Shown here: positions 8,670 to 17,001 of the stretch, piece after piece
Layout of the letters: each line of letters begins with the position of its first letter
Numbering within the stretch: the stretch's first letter is position 1
Assembly (NCBI RefSeq): GCF_030915485.1
Contig: NZ_CP133266.1
Coordinates: forward strand, 3,042,001 to 3,106,000
DNA length: 64,000 nt
Origin: Neobacillus sp. PS3-40
GTDB lineage: Bacteria > Bacillota > Bacilli > Bacillales > Cytobacillaceae
Reading direction: 5' to 3'
Position numbers and translations under genes: made by a program
Notes under the pieces: generated by a model
The model's database searches: none
What the model was told of the DNA's origin: nothing
The model's input: the letters and a program-made list of their open reading frames with translations, nothing else

Positions 8670-9419
8670 ATGAATGATGTAATAACAAACATACTCAATC
8701 ACCGTTCGATTCGCCATTTTGAGGATAAGCTGTTAACTGATGAACAAATTAGTACTATTATTTCCTGTGCACAGTCAGCATCAACATCAAGCTATATTCA
8801 AGCCTATTCGATTATTGGAATCAAGGATAAAGAAAAAAAGAGAAAGTTAGCTGAGCTTGCTGGAAATCAGGGTTATGTAGAAAATAATGGGCATTTCCTG
8901 GTCTTTTGTGCTGATCTTCATCGTCATGAAATAATTGGTGAAAGAGAAGGTAAAAATGTGATTCCAACAATCGAAAGCACAGAAAAATTCATGGTATCTC
9001 TGATTGATGCATCACTTGCAGCACAAAACGCTGCGATAGCTGCTGAATCGATGGGGTTGGGAATTTGCTATATTGGTGGGATTCGTAATAACCTTGAAGG
9101 GGTAAAAGATCTATTGAAAACTCCTGAAAGGGTTATTCCTCTTTTCGGAATGGCAATTGGATACCCTACAAAAATAACGGACCAAAAACCAAGGTTGCCA
9201 CTTGAGCACATTTATCATGAGGATCAGTATGAACAAAATAGAGAGGTTTATGTAAAGCAGCTTCAAGATTATGATAACCTTATTTCAAGCTATTATGAAA
9301 AAAGAACAAATAGTGTACGCAATGATCGTTGGACGGACCAGATGGCAAAAATGCTTGAAAAACAAACAAGAATGTATATGAAAGAATTTGTGCAAAAAAG
9401 CAAAATGGATCTTCAGTGA
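8670..9419 (+). CDS. NADPH-dependent flavin oxidoreductase, NfrA type
   Basis: Nitroreductase-fold flavoprotein of 249 residues, expected to bind FMN as a homodimer and reduce flavins, nitroaromatics or quinones with NAD(P)H. The family start HRSIRHFEDKL, the SYIQAYS segment and the AAESMGLGICYIGGIRN cofactor region are clear. The tail with YVKQLQDYDNLISSYYEKRT is typical of NfrA1/NfrA2. It has its own terminator. B. subtilis has other genes at this place, so this is a local difference. Confidence 0.88.
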   Translation: MNDVITNILNHRSIRHFEDKLLTDEQISTIISCAQSASTSSYIQAYSIIGIKDKEKKRKLAELAGNQGYVENNGHFLVFCADLHRHEIIGEREGKNVIPTIESTEKFMVSLIDASLAAQNAAIAAESMGLGICYIGGIRNNLEGVKDLLKTPERVIPLFGMAIGYPTKITDQKPRLPLEHIYHEDQYEQNREVYVKQLQDYDNLISSYYEKRTNSVRNDRWTDQMAKMLEKQTRMYMKEFVQKSKMDLQ

Positions 9420-9445
9420 AAAAATATAATATATTATGCCTATAG

Positions 9446-9475
9446 AAAAAGACTGCCAATTGGCAGTCTTTTTTT
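9446..9475 (+). terminator. Terminator of the flavin reductase gene
   Basis: AAAGACTGCC-aat-TGGCAGTCTTT stem with a T-run. The T-run reaches the 3' end of the convergent 30-residue gene. Confidence 0.85.
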
Positions 9476-9566
9476 ACTTTGTAGAACCAGGTTTATCATT
9501 GTAACCGGACGTGAAGATAGCTGCTAAAAATGCGATTATAACTAAAATTACAAAAAATGTATTCAT
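9474..9566 (-). CDS. Small single-span membrane peptide (30 aa)
   Basis: An ORF of 31 codons. The product starts MNTFFVILVIIAFLAAIFTSG and ends GYNDKPGSTK (overlapping quote). One hydrophobic helix covers residues 3-20 with a short polar tail. AAGGGG stands 11 bases before the ATG. Short spans like this are common among sporulation-associated Bacillus peptides. The neighbour prkA is a sporulation gene, but that role is inference. Confidence 0.55.
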   Translation of the reverse strand: MNTFFVILVIIAFLAAIFTSGYNDKPGSTK

Positions 9567-9772
9567 ATTTATGTAGCCCCTTTTACCATCAGATTTAGGT
9601 TGTTTTCCCATTTCTACATTTATTATAGCCTAACATTTTAAAATGAAAAGTGAAGATTTGCACAGTTGGGGGTAAAAAGAAAGACAGTTTGTTTTTTCGA
9701 TATGAATGTTCAATTGTCCAAAAGCATAGAGTATATAAATCATCTCTGATAACGATACAGGGGGAGGACTAA

Positions 9773-11668
9773 ATGGATATTTTAAAAAAAATTGAGAAAT
9801 ACCGTGATGAAGAGGAAAAACTTCGATGGGAAGGAACGTTTAAGGAATATTTACTTATGCTGAAGGAAAAGCCCTGGGTAGCCCAATCTGCCCATTCTCG
9901 AGTTTATAATATGATCAAGGATGCTGAGATTGAAGAGGAAAAAGGGGTTAGAAGATACAAATTTTTTAGTCATCAATTATTTGGATTAGAAGAAGCTCTT
10001 GAAAGACTTGTAGAGGAATACTTCCATCCTGCTGCCAAAAGGCTTGATGTGAGAAAGCGTATTTTACTATTAATGGGCCCTGTAAGTGGGGGGAAATCCA
10101 CGCTAGTTACCATGCTGAAAAGGGGTCTTGAAGAATATTCACGGACAGACAAAGGATCTATTTTTGCAATTAAAGGATGCCCGATGCACGAGGATCCACT
10201 TCATTTAATCCCACAGTTTTTGCGAGACGATTTTAATAAGGAATATGGCATTCGGATTGAAGGAAACTTATCTCCCTTAAACATGATGCGTCTTGAACAG
10301 GAGTATGGTGGGAAGATTGAAGATGTTATAGTTGAAAGGATCTTTTTCTCGGAAGACAAACGAACTGGGATTGGAACATTTAGTCCATCAGATCCAAAAT
10401 CCCAGGACATTGCCGATTTGACAGGCAGTATTGACTTTTCCACAATTGCTGAATATGGTTCAGAATCTGACCCAAGGGCATACCGATTTGATGGTGAATT
10501 AAATAAAGCCAATCGTGGGATGATGGAATTCCAAGAAATGTTGAAATGTGATGAGAAATTTTTGTGGCATTTGTTGTCATTGACACAAGAGGGGAATTTC
10601 AAAGCAGGGCGATTCGCATTGATTTCTGCGGATGAATTAATCGTTGCTCATACGAATGAAACGGAGTATCGGTCATTTATTTCGAATAAAAAAAATGAGG
10701 CACTGCATTCAAGAATTATTGTAATGCCGATTCCTTATAACTTAAAGGCTTCTCAAGAAGAAAAGATATATGAAAAAATGATCAATGAAAGTGATGTGGC
10801 CGATGTACACATTGCTCCGCACACCTTAAAAGTGGCTGCGATGTTTACGATTCTAACTCGCTTAAAAGAACCGAAAAAAGGTGATATTGATTTAGTGAAA
10901 AAAATGCGCCTTTATGACGGTGAAAATGTGGAAGGATTTAATGAAGCGGATGTTAGTGAACTTAAAAAAGAATATCCTGATGAAGGAATGAGTGGCATTG
11001 ATCCTCGCTACGTTATTAATCGGATATCCTCCACAATAATCAGGAAAGAAGTACCGTCCATTAATGCATTGGATGTATTGCGGTCATTAAAAGACGGACT
11101 TGATCAACATCCATCGATTACAGCCGAATTACGAGAACGCTATTTGAATTTTATTTCACTAGCTCGTAAAGAGTATGATACGATTGCGAAGAAGGAAGTC
11201 CAAAAAGCGTTTGTTTATTCATACGAAGAGTCTGCTAAAACATTAATGGATAACTATTTGGATAATGTTGAAGCCTATTGCAATAAGGCGAAGCTCCGGG
11301 ATCCATTAACAGGGGAAGAAATTAATCCTGATGAAAAGCTTATGCGCTCGATTGAAGAGCAAATTGGCATTTCAGAAAATGCGAAAAAATCATTCCGTGA
11401 AGAAGTGCTTATTCGAATTTCTGCCTTTGCAAGGAAGGGCAAACGGTTTGATTATAATTCACATGATCGCTTGCGTGAAGCTATCCAAAAGAAACTTTTT
11501 GCCGATTTAAAAGATGTTGTTAAAATTACAACTTCATCTAAAACACCAGATGAGCAGCAGTTAAAAAAAGTCAATGAAGTCGTTGCTCGTCTGATTGATA
11601 AGCATGGTTATAACTCTACTTCTGCGAATGACCTGTTAAAGTATGTAGGAAGTCTATTAAACCGATAA
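9773..11668 (+). CDS. prkA: PrkA family AAA+ serine kinase/protease
   Basis: Protein of 631 residues, full length for the family. The N-terminal AAA domain has the Walker A motif GPVSGGKST (about 102-110). The C-terminal half carries the PrkA kinase-like region. In B. subtilis PrkA is a sporulation-expressed inner-coat-associated protein with reported kinase and later ATP-dependent protease activity. The ATG follows GGGGGAGGA. Its usual neighbour yhbH is 22 kb away, and a diverged copy of the last 16 codons occurs at 31,997. The 3' end here may therefore have come with the inserted DNA. Confidence 0.95.
   Translation: MDILKKIEKYRDEEEKLRWEGTFKEYLLMLKEKPWVAQSAHSRVYNMIKDAEIEEEKGVRRYKFFSHQLFGLEEALERLVEEYFHPAAKRLDVRKRILLLMGPVSGGKSTLVTMLKRGLEEYSRTDKGSIFAIKGCPMHEDPLHLIPQFLRDDFNKEYGIRIEGNLSPLNMMRLEQEYGGKIEDVIVERIFFSEDKRTGIGTFSPSDPKSQDIADLTGSIDFSTIAEYGSESDPRAYRFDGELNKANRGMMEFQEMLKCDEKFLWHLLSLTQEGNFKAGRFALISADELIVAHTNETEYRSFISNKKNEALHSRIIVMPIPYNLKASQEEKIYEKMINESDVADVHIAPHTLKVAAMFTILTRLKEPKKGDIDLVKKMRLYDGENVEGFNEADVSELKKEYPDEGMSGIDPRYVINRISSTIIRKEVPSINALDVLRSLKDGLDQHPSITAELRERYLNFISLARKEYDTIAKKEVQKAFVYSYEESAKTLMDNYLDNVEAYCNKAKLRDPLTGEEINPDEKLMRSIEEQIGISENAKKSFREEVLIRISAFARKGKRFDYNSHDRLREAIQKKLFADLKDVVKITTSSKTPDEQQLKKVNEVVARLIDKHGYNSTSANDLLKYVGSLLNR
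11621..11668 (+). repeat. prkA 3' end, left copy of the island-flanking direct repeat
   Basis: These last 16 codons of prkA recur at 31,997-32,044 in the same orientation. Most differences are third-codon-position changes (GAC/GAT, CTG/CTA, AAG/AAA). The two copies bracket about 20.4 kb. Confidence 0.8.
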
Positions 11669-11814
11669 AAGAAATGACGAGCAGGGAAAATAAAGCTTTG
11701 TAAAAGATATATTACAATAAAGCTAGGCAATATTTAAAAGATGATTTCTGTATTAAACTAGGGCACTGTAAAACATTCGTTTTTATCAAAGATAATATAT
11801 AGCTGTATTAAAAA

Positions 11815-11976
11815 GGCTCTTTTCTTAAACTTTGTTGCTAGTTGAAACTAAATTAGAATGGTATTCCAGTTTACCGATAAAAACCGTAGGAAGTTTTTAA
11901 GGAAAGAGCACGATACCATTGTTATTTCGGGTTTTTAGACTAGGTACGAAAAACAACAATCTATGCGAAAACAGCC
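11815..11976 (+). mobile_element. 162-bp MITE, copy 1
   Basis: The ends are GGCTCTTTTC and GAAAACAGCC, near-perfect terminal inverted repeats. It is flanked by perfect 8-bp duplications ATTAAAAA (11807-11814 and 11977-11984). It has no ORF and nested internal inverted repeats. The GGCTCTTT ends and 8-bp target duplication resemble ISL3-family elements, so an ISL3 transposase probably moved it; that is inference. It sits between the prkA end and a terminator. Confidence 0.9.
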
Positions 11977-11981
11977 ATTAA

Positions 11982-12027
11982 AAAAGACGACGCTAAAATT
12001 CAAAATGAATTTTAAGTCGTCTTTTTG
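11982..12027 (+). terminator. Terminator beyond prkA and MITE copy 1
   Basis: AAAGACGAC pairs with GTCGTCTTT around an AT-rich inner stem, followed by five T. Confidence 0.8.
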
Positions 12028-12150
12028 ATTAAATAGAGGCTTTTATACCTATTTTACATTGAATTGTTAAAAAAGTATTACTTAACCGACAAGTAATGCT
12101 TTTTTTATTGCGCTCAAACTGTATTCCATATCATTCATTCAAGTAGTTAC

Positions 12151-12201
12151 TTGATTATTCCTTGAAAAAGAGTAAACTAATATTCAAACAATCGCTTGAA
12201 T
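12151..12201 (+). promoter_or_regulatory. cadCA promoter and CadC operator
   Basis: A -35 TTGATT (12151-12156) and -10 TAAACT (12173-12178) are 16 bp apart. Directly after is the inverted repeat ATTCAA-N8-TTGAAT (12182-12201), which closely resembles the known CadC/ArsR-SmtB operator. Repression of the operon by CadC and release by Cd, Pb or Zn is expected from the family. Confidence 0.7.
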
Positions 12202-12214
12202 GAGGAGTGAGATA

Positions 12215-12583
12215 ATGTCCAAAAAGGATACTTGTGAGATTTATTGTTTTGATGAGAGCAAAGTTAGCCGAATTCAAGGTGAATTACAAACCATAGATAT
12301 TTCGAGTGTTGCCCAATTGTTTAAAGCGATCGCTGATGAAAATAGAGCAAAAATAACCTATGCATTGTGTAGAGATGAAGAGCTATGTGTTTGTGATATA
12401 GCAAATATTATAGGCACCACGGTTGCAAATACTTCCTTTCATTTACGCACGCTCCATAAACAAGGGATTGTAAACTTTAGAAAAGAAGGAAAGATGGCGT
12501 TTTATTCCATAAATGATGAACAAATTAAACAGTTAATTACTATTGCTGTACTACATAGGATAGAGGTGAAAGCCAATGTCTGA
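12215..12583 (+). CDS. cadC: CadC metal-responsive repressor (ArsR/SmtB)
   Basis: Winged-helix repressor of 122 residues. The N-terminal pair in DTCEIYC and the recognition-helix-proximal pair ELCVCD supply the four cysteines of the CadC metal site that binds Cd(II), Pb(II) and Bi(III). I start at the second ATG of the frame because GAGGAGTGAG stands just before it. Its last bases overlap the cadA start (8-nt overlap), so the two are coupled. The operator lies in the leader. Confidence 0.9.
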   Translation: MSKKDTCEIYCFDESKVSRIQGELQTIDISSVAQLFKAIADENRAKITYALCRDEELCVCDIANIIGTTVANTSFHLRTLHKQGIVNFRKEGKMAFYSINDEQIKQLITIAVLHRIEVKANV

Positions 12584-14690
12584 ACATGAAACAAAAACTT
12601 ACCGGGTACAAGGATTTTCCTGAGCTGGCTGTGCAAAAACGTTCGAAACGAACGTGAAACACCTGGATGGTGTTTTGGATGCGAAGGTAAACTTTGGAGC
12701 CTCGAAAATAGTGGTTACAGGAAATACGACGATTGATGCACTTGAAAAAGCAGGTGCGTTCGAAAATTTGAAATTATGGGACGAAAATGAAAAAAAAGTA
12801 AAACAAAAGCCGTTCTGGAAGCAAAAAGAAAATGTGAAAGTATATCTTTCTACCCTAATCCTTGTTAGTAGCGGATTTTTAGAATACCAAATTGGGGAGG
12901 GACATCATCTTCCGACAATCGGGTATGCTGTAGCGATCCTGATCGGCGGTTATTCACTGTTTATTAAGGGGCTGAAAAATTTAGCTCGATTACAATTTGA
13001 TATGAACACACTTATGACGATTGCCATTTTGGGGGCGGCGGTAATTGGGCAGTGGAAGGAAGGGGCAACCGTTGTCATTCTCTTTGCCGTCAGTGAAGTT
13101 CTAGAACGTTATTCAATGGATAAAGCTCGTCAATCCATTGAATCGTTGCTGGATATTGCTCCAAAAGAAGCGTTAATTCGTCGTGAAAGTGAAGAAATAA
13201 TGGTCCGTGTTGAAGATATTCAAATGGGCGATCTTATGATTGTAAAGCCTGGACAGAAGGTAGCGATGGATGGAATCGTCATTAAGGGCACATCTACGTT
13301 AAATCAGGCTGCTATTACTGGAGAAAGTGTTCCAGTAATAAAGAGTATTGATGATGAAGTCTTTGCTGGGACATTAAATGAAGAAGGATTATTGGAAGTA
13401 AAAGTAACAAAACGGGTAGAAGATACGACTCTATCGAAAATCATTCATTTGGTGGAGGAAGCTCAGGCAGAACGGGCCCCTTCTCAGGCATTTGTGGATC
13501 AATTTGCAAAATATTATACACCGGTGATTGTTATCATGGCTCTATTAATTGTGATTATCCCTCCTTTGTTATTTGGAGGAGTATGGAGCAAATGGATATA
13601 TGAAGGATTAGCTATATTAGTGGTTGGCTGCCCATGTGCCTTGGTTATTTCAACGCCAGTTGCCGTCGTAACAGCTATAGGAAATGCGGCTAGAAATGGT
13701 GTTCTCATTAAAGGGGGTATTTATTTAGAGGAAGCGGGAGCTCTAAGAGTTATTGCTTTTGATAAAACAGGAACACTGACACAAGGGATTCCTACTGTAA
13801 CTGACATTATTCCTGTTGTTGGAAATGAAAATGAGCTTTTGACGATTTTAGCATCCATTGAAAAAGGATCCCAACATCCCTTAGCATCAGCTGTTATAAG
13901 AAAAGCTGAAGAGAGTGGATTGGATTTTATTGATAAATTTGTTGAAGAATTTCAATCTATTACTGGTAAGGGTGTAAAAGTAAAAGTAAATCATGATTGG
14001 TATTACGTGGGAAGTCCGAAACTGTTTGAAGAATTACTTCAAACAATAGAGAGAAGTATGAAAGAAAAAATTATTCGTTTGCAAACAGAAGGAAAAACAG
14101 TCGTGATGTTAGGAACCGAAAAGGAATTCCTCTTGTTAGTTGCGGTAGCGGATGAAATTAGAGATTCATCAAAAGGGGTTATTCAAAAACTTCATCAAAT
14201 AGGAATTGAAAAAACAGTTATGCTGACGGGCGATAACCAACGGACCGCAGAAACAATAGGAACTGAAGTTGGGGTTTCAGAAATAAAGGCTGATTTGCTA
14301 CCAGAAGAAAAACTGAACTTTATTAAGGAGCTTAGGGCAAAGCATCATAGTGTGGCGATGGTTGGAGATGGAGTTAATGATGCACCAGCACTTGCCGCTT
14401 CAACTGTTGGTGTCGTAATGGGTGGTGCAGGAACGGATACGGCACTTGAAACAGCTGATATTGTCCTTATGTCTGATGATTTAAGCAAATTGCCATATAC
14501 CATTAAATTAAGCCGAAAGGCATTAGCAATTATAAAACAAAATATTACTTTCGCGTTAGCCATTAAAGCTGTGGCTTTACTCCTAGTTATTCCCGGATGG
14601 TTAACATTATGGATAGCCGTATTCGCTGATATGGGAGCCACATTAATCGTTACGCTAAACAGTTTAAGATTACTGAAAGTAAAAGAATAA
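12576..14690 (+). CDS. cadA: CadA P-type cadmium/zinc ATPase with in-frame UGA at codon 16
   Basis: Cation-efflux P1B ATPase exporting Cd(II), Zn(II) or Pb(II). The best start is the ATG at 12576: GAGGTGA lies before it and it overlaps cadC. From there 704 residues would be read, but codon 16 (12621-12623) is TGA. It falls exactly where the first cysteine of the HMA-domain CxxC motif belongs (GFS-[stop]-AGCAKTFE). The rest is intact: CPC in [10 protein letters not shown], the phosphorylation motif DKTGT, GDGVND and eight expected membrane helices. A GTG at 12654 would give 678 residues without the metal domain but lacks a ribosome binding site. It is a nonsense mutant, a re-initiated N-truncated pump, or a UGA-recoded gene. 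The last is raised by a hairpin 15 bases after the UGA. Confidence 0.85.
12639..12655 (+). promoter_or_regulatory. Hairpin just after the cadA UGA, possible SECIS-like element
   Basis: ACGTTCG-AAA-CGAACGT pairs perfectly over 7 bp. With the last pair open the loop is GAAAC, with G first. The loop starts 22 bases after the UGA, inside the 16-37 base range known for bacterial SECIS elements. The hairpin is also coding sequence, so its presence may be chance. Confidence 0.3.
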
Positions 14691-14719
14691 TTTTTTAACA
14701 ACAATAATTGTATTCAATC

Positions 14720-14752
14720 AAACAGTAGGATTAAGTGGGTTCTACTGTTTTT
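14720..14752 (+). terminator. Terminator of cadCA
   Basis: AACAGTAG pairs with CTACTGTT and is followed by T. The MITE copy 2 target duplication starts at its T-run. Confidence 0.75.
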
Positions 14753-14758
14753 GTTATT

Positions 14759-14920
14759 GGCTGTTTTCGCATAGATTGTTGTTTTTCATACCTAGTCTAA
14801 AAACCCGAAATAATAATAGTATCGTGCTCTTTTCTTAAAAACTTCCTACGGTTTTCATCGGTAAACTGGAATACCATTCTAATTTAGTTTCAACTAGCAA
14901 CAAAGTTTAAGAAAAGAGCC
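14759..14920 (-). mobile_element. 162-bp MITE, copy 2 (inverted)
   Basis: It has the same length and ends as copy 1, in reverse orientation. It is flanked by perfect 8-bp duplications TTGTTATT (14751-14758 and 14921-14928). Copies 1 and 2 bracket the cad operon as inverted repeats. Confidence 0.9.
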
Positions 14921-14983
14921 TTGTTATTTTAAATAATTACTTAGATTCATATCATTTTTGAAAAAAAATATTTGATTCAATAC

Positions 14984-15011
14984 TTGCAAATTGCAAATAA
15001 TAATATATAAT
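14984..15011 (+). promoter_or_regulatory. marR promoter with TTGCAAATTGCAA operator
   Basis: TTGCAA (14984) serves as -35 and TATAAT (15006) as -10, 16 bp apart. The palindromic TTGCAAATTGCAA overlaps the -35. The same 23-base block recurs before the permease gene, so it is a likely MarR operator. Confidence 0.6.
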
Positions 15012-15031
15012 ACAGGTAAGAGGTGAAAATA

Positions 15032-15478
15032 TTGGAAAATACCCGAGAACTTTTTCAGATGATGACTCGTAGGTTTGGCTTCCTCAATAAAAACTGTTGT
15101 AGTGTTGGTTCAGTAGAAATCTCCGTTGTCCATAGTCATATCCTTTACGAAATTGATAAAAATAAAAACCCTTCGATACAACAAGTGGCAGAAACATTAG
15201 GCATTGATATAACAACTTTTAGCCGCCAGGTTCAAAGCTTAGTCAAACAAGGATTTGTGAAGAAAACACCGGATCCGAGTGATCGAAGAGTTTCAATCCT
15301 TTCTTTAACAACGGAAGGAAAGTTTATCGCTTCTGCGATTGATTCACAAATGAATCAATATTTAGAACAAGTATTTTCGCACTTAAATGAATTTGAAAAA
15401 GAAACCATTATTCGCTCTATAGAATTGTTATCAAGTGCAATGGAAAAAACAACATACTGCTGCCAGCCATTTTTATGA
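15032..15478 (+). CDS. MarR-family regulator with paired cysteines
   Basis: Winged-helix repressor of 148 residues. The core DITTFSRQVQSLVKQGFVKKTPDPSDRR (in two parts about 59-76 and 77-86) is the MarR DNA-binding segment. Unusual are the CC pairs at about residues 21-22 (NKNCCSVG) and 142-143 (TYCCQPF). They suggest thiol-based sensing of a metalloid such as trivalent arsenic or organoarsenic. The start is TTG after AGAGGTG. It is followed by the ArsP-type permease, which shares its operator repeat. Repression relieved by metalloid binding is inference. Confidence 0.82.
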   Translation: MENTRELFQMMTRRFGFLNKNCCSVGSVEISVVHSHILYEIDKNKNPSIQQVAETLGIDITTFSRQVQSLVKQGFVKKTPDPSDRRVSILSLTTEGKFIASAIDSQMNQYLEQVFSHLNEFEKETIIRSIELLSSAMEKTTYCCQPFL

Positions 15479-15533
15479 GTAACACTTGTTACTCATAAAA
15501 AATGAACAAATACTTGCAAATTGCAAATAATAG
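15465..15533 (+). promoter_or_regulatory. Hairpin and second operator between marR and the permease
   Basis: A long inverted repeat (15465-15503) spans the marR stop, with arms ATGAGTAACA and TGTTACTCAT and A/T extensions. It is followed by a second TTGCAAATTGCAA (15514-15526) that abuts the permease ribosome binding site. The 23-base identity with the marR promoter suggests a second binding site. The hairpin may set differential expression. Confidence 0.55.
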
Positions 15534-15544
15534 GAGGAATCAAA

Positions 15545-16423
15545 ATGTGGGTTGTAAACTGGATTGAAGTAGGGAAAAGCTTTCTATCAATTGCTTTAGA
15601 ATTAACTGTATTGTTTATCGGTATTTCATTTTTAATCAATCTTATTCAAGGATTTATTCCTTATGAAAAAATGGAAAAGTGGATGGAAAACAGTCATCCA
15701 CTCGTCAGTGCTTTAATAGCCCTGGCATTTGCCTTCATAACACCATTTTGTTCTTGTTCAACCATTCCGGTTGTGGTGAATTTGTTAAATAAAAAAGTAC
15801 GGTTTGGGATTGTAATGATTTTCTTGTTTTCTTCACCGGTTCTTGATCCAACCATTATTACTTTAATGGTAGCTATATTAGGTGTAAAGGTAGCAGCTAT
15901 TTACACGATTATAACTTCAATCTTATCTGTCATCATTGGATTTACACTTGAAAAAATCGGTTTTGCGAACCAAGTTAGAAACGTCGTCATGAAAGGATAT
16001 GATGATACACAAAAACGATTTAATTTGAAAGGGGCGCTAACAGAAACGATTCAGTTAATGAAAACTGTTTACCCGTATTTAATAATTGGAGCAGGGATTG
16101 GGTCCATTATTCACGGTGCTGTTCCAACCACGTGGATATCTACCTATATGGGAGGAGATAAATGGTGGTTAGTTCCGATTGCTGCAATTATTGGAATTCC
16201 TTTATATATAAGACTTTCGACAATGATTCCTATCTCCCAAATCATGTTGGCAAAAGGAATGGCATTAGGACCTGTTATGGCATTGATGATTAGTTCAGCT
16301 GGTGCAAGTCTTCCAGAATTAACATTACTTAATAGCATTTTCAAAAAGAAATTAGTCGCAGCCTTTGTAGGTTCCGTATTTCTTATGTCCACCATCTCTG
16401 GATTTTTATTTTATGTAGTGTAG
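15545..16423 (+). CDS. ArsP/DUF318-type permease
   Basis: Membrane permease of 292 residues with about eight helices. The conserved TPFCSCSTIPV motif in helix 2-3 and the ISSAGASLPEL motif near the end mark the ArsP_1 family. Members export trivalent methylarsenite and aromatic arsenicals. The ATG after TAGGAGGAATC was chosen over an earlier frame start. It lies between a cysteine-paired MarR and a cysteine-paired small protein, so the operon probably handles a thiol-reactive metalloid. Confidence 0.82.
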   Translation: MWVVNWIEVGKSFLSIALELTVLFIGISFLINLIQGFIPYEKMEKWMENSHPLVSALIALAFAFITPFCSCSTIPVVVNLLNKKVRFGIVMIFLFSSPVLDPTIITLMVAILGVKVAAIYTIITSILSVIIGFTLEKIGFANQVRNVVMKGYDDTQKRFNLKGALTETIQLMKTVYPYLIIGAGIGSIIHGAVPTTWISTYMGGDKWWLVPIAAIIGIPLYIRLSTMIPISQIMLAKGMALGPVMALMISSAGASLPELTLLNSIFKKKLVAAFVGSVFLMSTISGFLFYVV

Positions 16424-16452
16424 ATATTATTCGACAATAGGAGGAATGAAAG

Positions 16453-16725
16453 ATGAATATTTTAAAATCATTATTTGGTAAAAAAGAAGGAAATAGTTCT
16501 TGTTGTAACATTCAAATTCAAGAAGTAGAAAAAACGGAATCAAAAGAAGGAACAAAAGAAGGAACAAAAGAAGGAACAAAAGAAGGAACAAAAGAAGGAA
16601 CAAAAGAAGGAACAAAAGAAGGAACAAAAGAAGGAACAAAAGAAGGAACAAAAGAAGAATCGTGTTGTAATTCAAAGACACCAAAAAATGATATTAATAA
16701 TAGAGGACCTTTTCCTTTAATTTAG
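16453..16725 (+). CDS. Small CC-motif protein with nine EGTK repeats
   Basis: A protein of 90 residues. It has a basic amphipathic start (MNILKSLFGKKEG), a cysteine pair SSCCN (residues 16-19 region), a linker of nine perfect four-residue EGTK repeats, then a second pair ESCCN and a polar tail. The repeat comes from a 12-base tandem array. The start has GGAGGAATG. It is the third gene of the MarR-ArsP unit, 29 bases after the permease. Two CC pairs held apart by a flexible charged linker suggest metalloid chelation or delivery. I know no described protein of this form. Confidence 0.7.
   Translation: MNILKSLFGKKEGNSSCCNIQIQEVEKTESKEGTKEGTKEGTKEGTKEGTKEGTKEGTKEGTKEGTKEESCCNSKTPKNDINNRGPFPLI
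16549..16656 (+). repeat. 12-bp tandem repeat, nine perfect copies
   Basis: GGAACAAAAGAA repeats nine times without error, encoding EGTK units in the small protein. Perfect identity implies recent slippage, so copy number should vary between strains. Confidence 0.95.
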
Positions 16726-16777
16726 AAAAAGGCTTAGCTGTAATGGAATCAGAAGATGGTGAAATTTGCGAAAAGAT

Positions 16778-16818
16778 AAACCAGTGCATTTTCGTATATT
16801 GAATCGCACTGGTTTTTT
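16778..16818 (+). terminator. Terminator of the marR-arsP operon
   Basis: AAACCAGTGC pairs with GCACTGGTTT with T following. MITE copy 3 lies 20 bases beyond. Confidence 0.85.
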
Positions 16819-16839
16819 GCTGTTTGAATAAATGAAATA

Positions 16840-17001
16840 AGCTCTTTTCTTAAACCTTGTTGCTATTTAAAACTAAATTAGAATGGTATTCCAGTTTACC
16901 GATGAAAACCGTAGGAAATTTTTAAGAAAAGAGCACGATACCATTGTTATTTCGTGTTTTTAGGCTAGGTACGAAAAACAACAATTTATGCGAAAACTGC
17001 C
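16840..17001 (+). mobile_element. 162-bp MITE, copy 3
   Basis: It has the same length as copies 1 and 2; the first base has changed from G to A. It is flanked by perfect 8-bp duplications ATGAAATA (16832-16839 and 17002-17009). The sequence is somewhat diverged from the others, mostly by point changes. Confidence 0.88.

Noticed and set aside
10201-10602. Minus-strand ORFs inside prkA
   Set aside because: Shadows in a highly conserved gene.
12654-14690. cadA starting at the GTG at 12,654
   Set aside because: No ribosome binding site precedes it, while the ATG at 12,576 has a good one and overlaps cadC. It is kept only as a possible re-initiation point.
16427-16684. Minus-strand ORF of leucine/phenylalanine repeats opposite the EGTK gene
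   Set aside because: It is the complement of the 12-bp tandem repeat, has no ribosome binding site and is a shadow of the plus-strand gene.
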